Shown here: positions 1 to 8,995 of the stretch, in pieces
How positions within the stretch are numbered: the stretch's first letter is position 1
Layout: each line of letters opens with the position of its first letter
From: Candidatus Thorarchaeota archaeon
Lineage (GTDB): Archaea > Asgardarchaeota > Thorarchaeia > Thorarchaeales > Thorarchaeaceae
Assembly (NCBI GenBank): GCA_016839245.1
Contig: JAEOUN010000078.1
Coordinates: 61,464 to 125,463, forward strand
Direction: 5' to 3'
Length of the DNA stretch: 64,000 nucleotides
The notes under the pieces: model-generated
Seen by the model: only the letters and a program-made list of their open reading frames with translations
What the model was told of the DNA's origin: nothing
Database searches by the model: none
Program-made: the position numbers and the translations under genes

Positions 1-1278
1 GCTGGACGAGTAAACTCGGGTAAATCAAGTCTAATTGGAGCATTAGTGATTGGAAAACCTGATGATGGAAAAGGTAGTGCCAGATCATTTCTTCTCACGC
101 ATCCACAGGAGATAACAAGAGGACAAACAGCAGACATTCATCTCAGCTTTATGGGATTCGATGAAGAGGGACATTTACTTCATTTGGAAAATCCATTGAG
201 TAAAGAAGAAACTGCCCGTGTCTTGGACCAATCCGAAAGAATTGTCACTTTTTTTGATGCCCCAGGGCATAAGGAATATAGTAAGACTATGATTCGAAGT
301 ATCTTGGGGGCAGATGCACAATATGGACTTGTGCTCGTACCAGGTCCGGAAGAAGCTTATCTCATCAATCAAGAAGAGGAAAGAACAGGAATACCAAGAC
401 TTGACGAAATTACCCGTGAGCATCTAATACTGATGGCAAATCAAGAAGCTCCTTTCTTCGTGGTCATCTCAAAAATTGATAAGACAAGAACCCATGATTT
501 GGACATTGTACTTAAAGTCCTGCGAAAAAGCTTGAAGGATATTGGCAAGATTCCAATAATCATTCGTTCAGAGGATGAGATTGAACCAGTTGTAAAGGAG
601 ATTGGTCATGGAGTCATTGTGCCTATATTACCAGTTTCTGCACTTGAGTTAGAATCACTTGATGTATTGATTGCACTGTTAAAGAGTGTGCCATCTAATT
701 CTGAGAATAAAGCTATCACAGAAACAGCTCGAGCTTATGTTGACAAGGTCTATAGAGGTATCAAAGGAACTAATGTAGTTGTAACAGGAACTGTGAGGAC
801 AGGAGTCTTCAAACAAGGTCAGAATGTCATGGTGGGACCGGATAAGAACAATCAGTTTCACGAGGGGAGATTATTCAGTATTGAGATGTTTAAGAGTAGA
901 ATTAGTACGGTGAAAGCAGGAGATCTCTTTGGCTTTGATATTAAAGATGTTGACAAACATAGTATTCGTAGAGGACAGATAATCACAGATCCACAAGAAA
1001 GAGTTGACAGCTGTAAGGAATTTGAAGCTAATATTATCGTTACAAGGCATCCAACAAAAATCTCAGTGGGATACTCTCCAGTTCTCCAAGCTCATACTAT
1101 CCAACAGACAGTTGTTTTGAAGAAAATCTATGATGCAGATTTTCTAAGCGTTGGGGATTTTGCCAGAGTTAGACTTGAATTTTTAATGTATCCTGAAGCA
1201 GTAGGTGTTGATGATAAAATCGTTTTAAGAGAAGCTAATACTCGAGCCATAGGTACCATCGTTGAGGTCATCAATTGA
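1..1278 (+). CDS. GTPBP1-like translational GTPase (5' end outside window)
   Basis: This is a translation-factor-type GTPase, closest by eye to the archaeal/eukaryotic GTPBP1 branch of the EF-1alpha/EF-Tu superfamily. The reading frame is already open at base 1 and encodes a P-loop (GRVNSGKS) at the edge, so the GTG at 46 is not the start and the N-terminus is missing. Other G motifs are visible: DAPGH (G3), SKID in the NKxD position (G4) and VSAL (G5). The G domain is followed by two beta-barrel domains as in EF-Tu-like factors (KGTNVVVTGTVRTG, later RGQIITDP). GTPBP1 proteins are implicated in ribosome and mRNA quality control, but the exact role in archaea is not clear. The stop directly abuts the stop of the convergent gene. 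Family call is good; subfamily is likely. Confidence 0.85.
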   Translation, partial: AGRVNSGKSSLIGALVIGKPDDGKGSARSFLLTHPQEITRGQTADIHLSFMGFDEEGHLLHLENPLSKEETARVLDQSERIVTFFDAPGHKEYSKTMIRSILGADAQYGLVLVPGPEEAYLINQEEERTGIPRLDEITREHLILMANQEAPFFVVISKIDKTRTHDLDIVLKVLRKSLKDIGKIPIIIRSEDEIEPVVKEIGHGVIVPILPVSALELESLDVLIALLKSVPSNSENKAITETARAYVDKVYRGIKGTNVVVTGTVRTGVFKQGQNVMVGPDKNNQFHEGRLFSIEMFKSRISTVKAGDLFGFDIKDVDKHSIRRGQIITDPQERVDSCKEFEANIIVTRHPTKISVGYSPVLQAHTIQQTVVLKKIYDADFLSVGDFARVRLEFLMYPEAVGVDDKIVLREANTRAIGTIVEVIN

Positions 1279-2967
1279 TTATTGGTTCCATTGAAAGGTA
1301 TCTTCATCATCATGAAAGAGTCGTTCGCTTCTAAGCAGATCCCTTGGTGATTCTACTGATACAATAGGATAGAGTTCTATATCTGTAGCAATAGCTGAAG
1401 AGATGAGGGGTTGTTTCCAGCTTGAAGGGGTGCTAATGACTCCATATGCATCATCTTGAACTCTAATAATTGTGGCTTCAGGAGTCATCCTCGATAAGGA
1501 ACATACATCTTCATATGGTCCATGAAGAAGAAAATCTTGATTGACACCAATGTGATAGAAATCAGGAACGAGAATTACAATCCCTTTTTCTATCAAAGAG
1601 CTTAATATCATAGGAGAACCGACAAGAGTATTTGCTAGTATCTCTAGTTTTCCTAGACAAAGTCGCTCCAATACAGCATTCTCCTTTTGATCAATAGTTC
1701 GATTATCATTAATCAAAAGTTGGGCATTATAAGTCCCATCAGCTGATTTGCTGATTCCGATTTGTTTCAATGCTCGACGAATAATATCACGACCGTGTGA
1801 GAAAGGACTTCCTGATGATGGATAGATATCCTGTAAGTCCAACCAATACTCGATAGAAGTGATCTCTTCATCCGTAGAAGCCTTAATTTCGAGATATCTC
1901 TCGTTCCTCCCATCCAAATAGTGAATCTGTGCCCAACTGCTCACAGTTGGCTTTTCAACAACAGAGAGCGAAAGTGAAACATCAAGAGGTGAAGGATCGC
2001 AGATAATTCGTGGAGCCAAATGAATCGAGTCAAGTGCATAGCGATGTTTCTCTAATTGCCGTGGATTCTTCAATGTCTTGCAAAATCCATCAATAATGTG
2101 ATACTCTTCAGTAGTGATAGGTAATAGGATGGAATCATGAACAACCGAGAGAATTGCACCCCAGTTTTTATCATCCAAATCCTTTGATGATTCATTAATG
2201 ATTGATCTCAACCAATTATAGCTTTCAGGCGAATATGATGCAGTGTGTTTCACAAAATGATTGATGATAGGCCACCATTCAGTATCCTTACTATTTTTCC
2301 GCCACTCTTGAAGCCACGCCAACTTGACCTGATCCTTGAGTAGTGCTAGACCCACAGCATTGCCAACAGAACTTGCGGCTTGCGTATGCCGACTGCTTTC
2401 TTTAAGATGAATAAGATATGCAGTACGAAGCAGCAAGCCTTCTATCCATGATTGAGAGAGCATTTTCTCCTCAAATAGAAATTCACCATCTTCAGTAATC
2501 TGTAGTCCAAAATTTTGAGAGACCTCAGGCGATTGAGTTTTTATCACAAAAATATCAGGAAATGTTGGTTCCTTAATTGCTAAGAATCTGGAAACCTTTC
2601 GGATTGCTTTTCCAAGAGAATCTCGTAATTCTTGAGTTGCTTCTATCCGAAGTTCCTCAGGAGTCAGTTGCTTAGGTTTCTCAAATTTAGCAACAATCTT
2701 TGAACTCCTACGGATTTTAGAATACATACCCTGTTCTACATTTTCTCCAATGACCAATATTCCTGCGGCATTGAAGAAGTAGACTCGAATGCGATCCAAT
2801 GAAATTACTGCGACCAAGAATAGGATTCCCTTCAATTGACGAAAGTGTTTTCGCATGACGGCAGCTTTGACACGTAGTACTTCCACTGCCTGTGCACCAG
2901 TTTCCGTGAATTGTTTTTCTCCAAACGCGGCAACAATCTTAGGAATATCTCTGGGAACTTTTGACAT
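1279..2967 (-). CDS. hypothetical protein, about 562 aa
   Basis: No family recognised. The frame opens at a TTG at 3018, but an ATG at 2967 (MSKVPRDIPK) has GGTG five bases upstream and is the more likely start. The protein looks soluble and has no signal peptide or clear transmembrane helix. The first 120 residues (FRQLKGILFLVAVISLDR) look like a small alpha/beta sensor or longin/roadblock-like fold; this is only an impression from the hydrophobic pattern. The middle is helix-rich and the C-terminal third mixes beta strands and helices. It is convergent with the GTPBP1-like gene, with no base between the two stops, and divergent from a small membrane-protein gene. Confidence 0.75.
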   Translation of the reverse strand: MSKVPRDIPKIVAAFGEKQFTETGAQAVEVLRVKAAVMRKHFRQLKGILFLVAVISLDRIRVYFFNAAGILVIGENVEQGMYSKIRRSSKIVAKFEKPKQLTPEELRIEATQELRDSLGKAIRKVSRFLAIKEPTFPDIFVIKTQSPEVSQNFGLQITEDGEFLFEEKMLSQSWIEGLLLRTAYLIHLKESSRHTQAASSVGNAVGLALLKDQVKLAWLQEWRKNSKDTEWWPIINHFVKHTASYSPESYNWLRSIINESSKDLDDKNWGAILSVVHDSILLPITTEEYHIIDGFCKTLKNPRQLEKHRYALDSIHLAPRIICDPSPLDVSLSLSVVEKPTVSSWAQIHYLDGRNERYLEIKASTDEEITSIEYWLDLQDIYPSSGSPFSHGRDIIRRALKQIGISKSADGTYNAQLLINDNRTIDQKENAVLERLCLGKLEILANTLVGSPMILSSLIEKGIVILVPDFYHIGVNQDFLLHGPYEDVCSLSRMTPEATIIRVQDDAYGVISTPSSWKQPLISSAIATDIELYPIVSVESPRDLLRSERLFHDDEDTFQWNQ

Positions 2968-3075
2968 TGAAGCACCATTTCTTATTGAGTTATAATAGCT
3001 TGATAAAGATGAGGACAAAAGATGCCATATGCAACAGGCTTAATTTCTTTCATTTTTGAATATGCAAGACTTAGA

Positions 3076-3234
3076 ATGCAACAATTTGACTTAACATTAA
3101 TTGCCATTTGGTATATTGCTCCGCTGGCACTTCTCTTTCTCCGAGCTGCATACGCAGGATACAAGGCCAATCAGAAAAAGAAAGAAGTAAAGAAAATCGA
3201 AGAGAGATCGACACCATTTACTAGTAAGTTATAA
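3076..3234 (+). CDS. small single-pass membrane protein
   Basis: A 52-residue protein if started at the ATG at 3076; an in-frame ATG at 3022 would add 18 residues. One hydrophobic helix (LTLIAIWYIAPLALLFLRAAY, about residues 5-25) is followed by a short, highly charged tail rich in lysine and glutamate. It ends two bases before the convergent neighbour. No family recognised. The helix-plus-basic-tail pattern supports a real small membrane protein, but the start is uncertain. Confidence 0.5.
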   Translation: MQQFDLTLIAIWYIAPLALLFLRAAYAGYKANQKKKEVKKIEERSTPFTSKL

Positions 3235-3236
3235 TA

Positions 3237-3716
3237 TTATACAGAATCTCCTTCGGCTTCTTCTTGTTCAGGATACATCGGAAGCAAGATGTCCCTCGTT
3301 GGAGTTGTATTCATGACAATATCAAGGGTTTCATCATTTCTCATGAGAATGCATCCAAGGAATTCATACTCGAACTTATCAAGTCGAATATTGACACCAC
3401 GTCTTGGTATTTGAGTAAGAAGAAGAATAATCGAGAAGTTGCCCCGTGGTAATTGATTTAGAATACCCCGCTTCATATCAGGTTCCAATTCACCTTCGAG
3501 TTGGCGGGTCATCACTCCTCGTTCAATAAAATTATACCTAATTCTTTCAAAATCACCACTGGAGCTCTTTTTGGGTCTGATGAATGAGATAGAGTAACCT
3601 AGACGTTTTAGAGAGTTATAACCAATTAGAGTTCTGAAGAGAGGAGGTGATAAGACCTCTAACTCGACTTTTCTAAGTTCGATGACATCATCATCTCTTC
3701 GTACTTTGAGGTTCAT
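3237..3716 (-). CDS. hypothetical protein, about 159 aa
   Basis: No family recognised. The ATG at 3716 (MNLKVRRDDD) is preceded by GAAGAG; a GTG three codons upstream is possible. The protein appears soluble, rich in beta strand and arginine, with an acidic C-terminus (EQEEAEGDSV). It lies at the end of a minus-strand run, downstream of the alkyltransferase gene and about 70 bp from it. Confidence 0.65.
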   Translation of the reverse strand: MNLKVRRDDDVIELRKVELEVLSPPLFRTLIGYNSLKRLGYSISFIRPKKSSSGDFERIRYNFIERGVMTRQLEGELEPDMKRGILNQLPRGNFSIILLLTQIPRRGVNIRLDKFEYEFLGCILMRNDETLDIVMNTTPTRDILLPMYPEQEEAEGDSV

Positions 3717-3789
3717 ACTCTTCACATATCCAAGTCTATCTTATTCGAGGAAATTACAAACATACTCCTATGTAAAGGATTCTGAAGAA

Positions 3790-4296
3790 TCACTCTTTAA
3801 TTGCACCTTCCTTATGCAAAAGGGCTATTTTAATATCAACCCCTGCACCATATCCGCCCATACCATTCGCTGCGACCACACGATGGCATGGAATAATTGG
3901 TGCATATCTGTTATTTGCCATGACATTTCCAACAAATCTCGCAGCTCCCTCTAACTTGGCTTTTTTAGCAACCAGACCATAGGTCATTGTCTTTCCTCGA
4001 GGTATGTTCATGGTTGCTTTCAACACTGCAATTTGTTTTGTTGTCAAATCAGAGAAGTCAAGTGGAATTTCAGATAGACCAGATGGAATGCGTCCTTCAA
4101 AGATATCAAAGACAGCATCCAAGATCTTGATGTAGGATTCATTTTGCCTTGAAGTAATACTTGTCCCATTCACAGCTGCGATTGCATCCTCTCGTGTCTG
4201 ACGAGGAAGAGATGTTGCATACAATCCTTTGGGAGTAAAGATACCAGCTACATACATCTTATCCCTATAATGAATGACTAATGTCTTCTCAATCAT
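3790..4296 (-). CDS. ogt: methylated-DNA--protein-cysteine methyltransferase
   Basis: O6-alkylguanine-DNA alkyltransferase. It moves the alkyl group from O6-alkylguanine in DNA to its own cysteine in a single-turnover repair reaction. The active-site motif IPCHRV is present with Cys at residue 137. The preceding helix-turn-helix region (KTMTYGLVAKKA, about 102-113) and the asparagine-hinge segment (FVGNVMANN, 121-129) match the family. At 168 residues it has the normal length for an archaeal Ogt with a short N-terminal domain. The ATG at 4296 lies 17 bp after the stop of the upstream prenyltransferase-repeat gene on the same strand, with GGTGA upstream, so the two are probably cotranscribed. 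Confidence 0.93.
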   Translation of the reverse strand: MIEKTLVIHYRDKMYVAGIFTPKGLYATSLPRQTREDAIAAVNGTSITSRQNESYIKILDAVFDIFEGRIPSGLSEIPLDFSDLTTKQIAVLKATMNIPRGKTMTYGLVAKKAKLEGAARFVGNVMANNRYAPIIPCHRVVAANGMGGYGAGVDIKIALLHKEGAIKE

Positions 4297-4313
4297 CGAG
4301 TCATGTTCACCAA

Positions 4314-5183
4314 TTAGAGTAATTCGTTCGCCTTCTTGAATTCTAGAAGAAGAACTGAACTAAGTTCAGGATCACTCTTCTTCGCTCCAAGAGGAATCCA
4401 CCCTCCATCGTTATTCTGAGTTTCAATAATCAGCTGAATTCCATTCTTGAGAACTTCTTTCTCCAAATTAGACTCAGGAGTACCAAATGCAGTCAAATCT
4501 GCTAAATCAAAAATTGATTTTGATTCTATACAGCTGGAGAGGTGGTGTAATAACGCTGCTCTTGCATCAACAAACACTTTGCTGTCTTTGGGAACATCAA
4601 TTGCTCGCAATGCAGTGAGAATGTTGCCAGTAGCAAGTGGATCTGAAACCTTTTTGCCGATATAATCAGGCCAGTGTCCATCCTCATGCTGGGAACTTAA
4701 TAAGAAAATCTTTGCACGTTTTAGTCGGTCAGTATCGCTGTATTTAACAAGACAAAGAGCCTCAAGCGCCTTTCCTGTTAGCCAGGTCACACTTTTTCCT
4801 ACAGGATACCAGTCTCGCCCAATTCCACCCCATTTGTCTTCGATATAGGGATCGAGTAGCAGAGACTCACCAAAACCGCCATCATTTTTTTGGCGTGAAA
4901 CAAGAAACGATGACGTGGTGTCCACTAACTCCTTGTATGTGTCTTTGAATTTTGCAATCAAAATCAGAAGCTCCGCGGTCTCCTTAACAGAACTAGGTGC
5001 ATTTCTTCGAAAAGAAAATGGAATGCCACCATCTGAGTTTTGAATTGCTTTTACATCAGTCATGATTTCTTTTTGAATAGATGATGATATCGTATCATCA
5101 GCAGTTATCAAACGTACTTTATCAGCAATGTTTCCATTTGATAATAAAAAGCTCTGGTAGTCATAATGGAGTTCATTTCCCAT
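4314..5183 (-). CDS. prenyltransferase/squalene-cyclase-like alpha-toroid protein
   Basis: A 289-residue protein built of repeated helical units of the protein prenyltransferase-beta/squalene-oxidase repeat type. The diagnostic QxxDGG(F/W) turns recur: QNSDGGIPFS, QKNDGGFGES, QHEDGHWPDY and QNNDGGWIPL. It lacks an obvious DxDD-type cyclase motif and is shorter than squalene-hopene cyclases, so a catalytic role is not established; it could bind an isoprenoid. The ATG at 5183 has GGAGG 11 bases upstream and is preferred over a TTG at 5204. It precedes the alkyltransferase gene with 17 bp between them. Confidence 0.8.
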   Translation of the reverse strand: MGNELHYDYQSFLLSNGNIADKVRLITADDTISSSIQKEIMTDVKAIQNSDGGIPFSFRRNAPSSVKETAELLILIAKFKDTYKELVDTTSSFLVSRQKNDGGFGESLLLDPYIEDKWGGIGRDWYPVGKSVTWLTGKALEALCLVKYSDTDRLKRAKIFLLSSQHEDGHWPDYIGKKVSDPLATGNILTALRAIDVPKDSKVFVDARAALLHHLSSCIESKSIFDLADLTAFGTPESNLEKEVLKNGIQLIIETQNNDGGWIPLGAKKSDPELSSVLLLEFKKANELL

Positions 5184-5322
5184 TTTAATTACGTCCTCCG
5201 TCAAGAGATGAAAACAATCCCAAAAAAAGAAGAGATTGTAAAATGAGCTAAGGTGTTGAACAATCTATGTAATTAGTTTCAGGTATATATACGAATAATA
5301 TGATATTAAACATATCAGTAGG

Positions 5323-5595
5323 TCACTCTTCACCATCTACCTCATAATATTCCAGAATCTCTTTCCGTCTTTCACGTCGTTCGTCTTCAGTCATCTCATC
5401 TGTTTGATGTGATTCTTCTTCAACAACGACAATTTTTTCTCTTGGAGAATGCTTAATCCTATATTCTACTTTATATGCAGGGTTAGCCTTCAGGACTTTT
5501 TCATGTCCGCATTCACGGCATTTTAGAACAGTACCTTTTTGATCCTCTTCTTTTTTCGGGAACATCAAAGCACCGCATTTTTCACAAAATTCCAA
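5323..5595 (-). CDS. RPB9/TFS-type zinc-ribbon protein (TTG start)
   Basis: A protein of about 90 residues that begins with a zinc ribbon (EFCEKCGALM followed by CRECGHE), as at the N-terminus of RNA polymerase subunit M/TFS and RPB9/RPA12. The C-terminal TFS ribbon with its acidic catalytic pair is absent. It is replaced by a charged helical tail rich in glutamate and arginine, so transcript-cleavage activity is unlikely. The frame runs upstream to 5769, but that extension is a poor hydrophobic stretch. A TTG at 5595 places the start just before EFCEKCG, where family members usually begin, and has GGGGAG eight bases upstream. Confidence 0.75.
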   Translation of the reverse strand: MEFCEKCGALMFPKKEEDQKGTVLKCRECGHEKVLKANPAYKVEYRIKHSPREKIVVVEEESHQTDEMTEDERRERRKEILEYYEVDGEE

Positions 5596-5795
5596 GTCTA
5601 GTTCTCCCCAGTCAATTTTGGCTCTCGCGTAGGTTACAGGTTTTAATTTAAGTTTGACGATTAGGACTTCAATGATTATACATGAGAACAAATAAAGTTG
5701 TAGACAAAAAGAAAGACTTATGATAAAGAGACATAGTGCACGGCACAAAGCTAAACCTATAATATTCAAGTAGTCTGAGGAAGGTGGAAATTACT

Positions 5796-7127
5796 ATGGT
5801 ACAAGTAAAGCCTTTTCGAGCTTACAGATTTGATAAGAATAAAGTTGGAGATCTGAAACATGTTGTCACGCCGCCTTATGATGTAATCAAAGGTACAAAA
5901 GTAGATGAACTCCAAAGCCTTTCAAAGTATAACATGGCATGGATTATTAAAAACATGCCAAGAGACGATGATACTGATACTAATAATCAGTACACAAGAG
6001 CTAGAGACCATCTTGAACAATGGATTGCTGAAGGGATTCTTAAACAGGATCAAAAAGATTCATTCTACATATATGGTCAAAATTTCGAAATTAATGGTGA
6101 GCAACTCTTTAGATTTGGGTTCATCGGACTCATCGAATTGGAGGAGTTTGCAAAAGAAGCACCTAGTTCAGGATCATTTTCAGGTGTTCTCCAGCATGAA
6201 GAAACACTTCCTAAAGATATCATTGATAGATTGAGTCTTTGCAGAAGTGCTATGGCGAATTTTGGGCAGATTTTTGTTATTTATCCGGATCACGAAGGTA
6301 GTGTTGATAAAATTCTTGAGAAAAACATGAAGAATAGCCCAGTAGCTGATATTACTGATGATGAGGGGATTAGACATAGGATATGGGTTGTAGATAATGA
6401 AAATGATGTCGCGGCAATCTCCAAAAACATGATGGATAAGTATGTGATTATTGCGGATGGACATCATAGGTACAAGACTGCTTTGGCACTTCAAAAAGAA
6501 AATCCAGATCTTAAAACAGCAAAATATAGAATGCTCACATTCGTGAATATATCCAATCCAGGGCTAGTTATCTTGCCAACACATCGAGTTGTTCAGAACT
6601 TGGACAACTTCTCGCAAAAGAAGCTTCTTCAAGATATCAGGAAGTACTTTGATCTGGTAGAATTTGATAATAAAGATAAGATGTTTGAACTGATGGATAT
6701 TAAATTCAAGAGAGGCGAACATTCTTTTGGCTTATTCATGAATGATAACAAGTTCTATGCTTTTACATTGAAAGACAGTAAGATCATGGACAATATCCTT
6801 CCAGACAAATCGCCGGAATTACGAAAGCTAGATGTAGCAATACTACACTCACTTGTCCTAGATAAGATGCTTGGCATAGATAAAGAAAAACTGCTTCAAG
6901 GAACAGTGAAGGGAGGCGGTTATGTTATCTATATCAAAGGAATTGGCGATGCAGTAGATGAATCAATTAACACCGTTAAGGAAAATGCACAAGCCGTCTT
7001 CTTTATGAATCCAACTCGAGTACAGGAAGTCGAGGCAGTTTCAAAGAATTTTGAAGTCATGCCACAGAAGAGTACATTCTTCCATCCAAAGGTCTGGACA
7101 GGTTTCACAATCAATAAACTTCGGTGA
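5796..7127 (+). CDS. DUF1015 family protein, possible serine-kinase-like
   Basis: A 443-residue DUF1015 protein. The family signature is clear: VKPFRAYRF at the start, TPPYDVI near residue 27 and ADGHHRYKTAL with D221-G-H-H-R225. The DGHHR element resembles the DGxHR catalytic loop of the ParB/sulfiredoxin-like serine kinases. Together with the overlap with serC this suggests a role in serine metabolism, but the reaction is inferred. The ATG at 5796 is chosen over the GTG at 5784 because GAGGAAGGTGG lies directly upstream. The gene end overlaps the possible GTG start of serC. Confidence 0.88.
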   Translation: MVQVKPFRAYRFDKNKVGDLKHVVTPPYDVIKGTKVDELQSLSKYNMAWIIKNMPRDDDTDTNNQYTRARDHLEQWIAEGILKQDQKDSFYIYGQNFEINGEQLFRFGFIGLIELEEFAKEAPSSGSFSGVLQHEETLPKDIIDRLSLCRSAMANFGQIFVIYPDHEGSVDKILEKNMKNSPVADITDDEGIRHRIWVVDNENDVAAISKNMMDKYVIIADGHHRYKTALALQKENPDLKTAKYRMLTFVNISNPGLVILPTHRVVQNLDNFSQKKLLQDIRKYFDLVEFDNKDKMFELMDIKFKRGEHSFGLFMNDNKFYAFTLKDSKIMDNILPDKSPELRKLDVAILHSLVLDKMLGIDKEKLLQGTVKGGGYVIYIKGIGDAVDESINTVKENAQAVFFMNPTRVQEVEAVSKNFEVMPQKSTFFHPKVWTGFTINKLR

Positions 7128-7132
7128 ATAAA

Positions 7133-8215
7133 ATGACAAAGCGAGTATACAACTTCTACCCAGGTCCTGCAACACTAGCATTACCAGTGCTAAAAAGAGC
7201 TAGGGATGAATTGTTAGACTTTGCAGGTACAGGAATGTCTGTAATGGAAATATCACATCGTTCCAAGGAATGGGAACAAGTCATGCAAGAAGCCGATGCC
7301 CTCATCAGAGAAATAATGGGTGTACCATCGGACTACAAGGTGATGTGGCTTGGAGGTGGGGCATCAACACAATTTCTGATGGTCCCTGTGAATCTTCAAA
7401 TCCCAGGAAAATCCATGGAATATGTCAGCACTGGGGGTTGGTCGAAAAAGGCAATTAAAGAGGCCCAGCTGTATGGTGATGTGAAAATTATTGCATCCTC
7501 AGAGGATGAAAACTATAGCTATATTCCAAAAGATGTAGTCTTCGACGATGGTATAGCATATGGTCACATTACAAGCAATAACACACTCTATGGTACTGAA
7601 TGGCATTATTGGCCAAAAGTGCCATCGGATGTCCCGCTGGCCTGTGATATGTCATCAGATTTAATGGCGAGAGAAGTAGATGTCAAGAATTTCGGTGTGA
7701 TTTACGCAGGAGCTCAAAAGAATCTTGGTCCGGCTGGAGTCGCATTAGTCATTGTTCGAGAAGATCTACTTGAGAGAGTTCCGGAAAAGACTCCTACCAT
7801 GATGAAGTGGAAGACTCAGGCGAAGGATTCGATGTTCAATACACCACCAGTATTTCCAATCTACATTTCAAAACTCTCACTGGAGTATCTAAAAGAGATT
7901 GGTGGTATCAAAGAAATTGAAAAACGAAATCGCGAGAAAGCCAAGATCATTTATGATGTAATTGACAATTCCGGCGGTTTTTACAAGGGTCATGCTAAAC
8001 CTGATTCACGTTCACTCATGAATGTCACTTTCACTATGGCAACACCTGAAATAGAACAAAAGTGTACTGAAGAGGCATTAAAACACGATTTGGTGGGTCT
8101 CAAAGGACATCGTTCTGTTGGTGGTATGAGAGCATCTATCTACAATGCAATGCCTGTTGAAGGTGTAAAGAAATTAGCTGAATTCCTGAAAGAGTTCCAA
8201 GCAAAGAATCAATAA
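7133..8215 (+). CDS. serC: phosphoserine aminotransferase
   Basis: A PLP enzyme that transaminates 3-phosphohydroxypyruvate with glutamate to give 3-phosphoserine, the second step of the phosphorylated serine pathway. The 360-residue protein starts with the family hallmark NFYPGPATL. It has GGASTQF for phosphate and PLP contacts and the lysine that forms the Schiff base in AGAQKNLGPAG (K196). The C-terminal HRSVGGMRASIYNAMP motif is also typical. The ATG at 7133 has GGTG six bases upstream; a GTG at 7124 that overlaps the previous stop is possible. It forms an operon with the DUF1015 gene and is followed by a hairpin terminator. Confidence 0.96.
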   Translation: MTKRVYNFYPGPATLALPVLKRARDELLDFAGTGMSVMEISHRSKEWEQVMQEADALIREIMGVPSDYKVMWLGGGASTQFLMVPVNLQIPGKSMEYVSTGGWSKKAIKEAQLYGDVKIIASSEDENYSYIPKDVVFDDGIAYGHITSNNTLYGTEWHYWPKVPSDVPLACDMSSDLMAREVDVKNFGVIYAGAQKNLGPAGVALVIVREDLLERVPEKTPTMMKWKTQAKDSMFNTPPVFPIYISKLSLEYLKEIGGIKEIEKRNREKAKIIYDVIDNSGGFYKGHAKPDSRSLMNVTFTMATPEIEQKCTEEALKHDLVGLKGHRSVGGMRASIYNAMPVEGVKKLAEFLKEFQAKNQ

Positions 8216-8222
8216 TTGATAA

Positions 8223-8256
8223 TGGAGGAGTAATCCTCCACTTTCTCCTTTTATTC
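8223..8256 (+). terminator. hairpin terminator after serC
   Basis: A perfect 7-bp stem (TGGAGGA/TCCTCCA) with a GTAA loop at 8223-8240 lies eight bases after the serC stop. A pyrimidine- and T-rich tract follows. It also lies at the end of the convergent minus-strand gene and may serve both. Confidence 0.7.
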
Positions 8257-8591
8257 TATACTTTTTTCTTACGTGCAAATTTGTGCACTGCAGATTCCAG
8301 TTCTTTTATCATCAATGGAAAGTCTACATCGTTCATAAGACCTTTGTATGTGCGCCACATACGTATTCCACTTACTGTCACATCTATATTTCTCATGCCA
8401 CGTTCGCCAAAGAATGTCTTAAGAGTTGATGCAATTGGAATCAAAACACCACCGGGCAATCTACTTGAGAGATATTCTTCACAACACCTACAGTCAATAA
8501 CAACAATAGTATTATCGTTATCTGCAAGAATTTCAATGGGCATCTCCCTTTTAGAACCAAGTTTCAGTGTGAACTCGCCAAGCCGTTTCAT
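8256..8591 (-). CDS. hypothetical protein, about 111 aa
   Basis: No family recognised. The ATG at 8591 (MKRLGEFTLK) has GGTG eight bases upstream and is preferred to the upstream frame opening at 8645. The protein is soluble and mixed alpha/beta, with an adjacent cysteine pair (CRCCEEY) and a basic C-terminus (KFARKKKV). It is convergent with serC. Confidence 0.6.
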   Translation of the reverse strand: MKRLGEFTLKLGSKREMPIEILADNDNTIVVIDCRCCEEYLSSRLPGGVLIPIASTLKTFFGERGMRNIDVTVSGIRMWRTYKGLMNDVDFPLMIKELESAVHKFARKKKV

Positions 8592-8715
8592 CGTTCTGCA
8601 CCGGGTATTTGTATTGTAGTCACTTTGGCAAAGTGCAAACCACATATAAGACCTGCTCCGACTGCAAGTCTATCGACCTGCTAGATTGTAGCACGAAGTC
8701 AAATGGTTTGTGGTT

Positions 8716-8943
8716 TCATTTTGGCTTCCTTCTACCTACAACAAAACAGAGTATAGCAAGTACAAGGACTCCAGACAATAATAATACAAGTCGCAATAAA
8801 TCTGGATTTAATTCAGTTATACTTGTAGTTCCAATCCCATTAGTAGTCGTTGTGGTAGTTGTAGTACTTTGTTCCTGAACCGTACAGCTGTAGGGTCCAG
8901 CCATGGCTGAGTTTCCTAGTGTATCATTCGCTATTATCCAATA
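8716..8943 (-). pseudogene. C-terminal remnant of a secreted surface protein
   Basis: The frame encodes ANDTLGNSAMAGPYS, which reads like the last strand of an Ig-like domain. It continues into a run of eight threonines, a linker, one hydrophobic helix (LVLLLSGVLVLAILCFVVG) and a basic stop-transfer tail (RRKPK). This is the usual end of a membrane-anchored archaeal surface protein. In frame upstream there is a TGA after only a few residues of the Ig-like strand, and the neighbouring ClC gene ends 50 bp away, so the rest of the protein is missing. The ATG at 8904 would give a 62-residue protein without a signal peptide. A small functional membrane protein remains possible. Confidence 0.5.
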
Positions 8944-8995
8944 TCAATACCTGCTAAGTCAAAAACCTATTAATTTATTCACTAAAGAAATAGGC

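Noticed and set aside
5596..5769. N-terminal hydrophobic extension of the zinc-ribbon protein
   Set aside because: It lies in the divergent promoter region, and a TTG with a good ribosome-binding site starts at the usual family position.
8281..8878. Plus-strand open frames opposite the 111-residue gene and the surface-protein remnant
   Set aside because: They are poor in typical protein composition and are shadows of the minus-strand frames.
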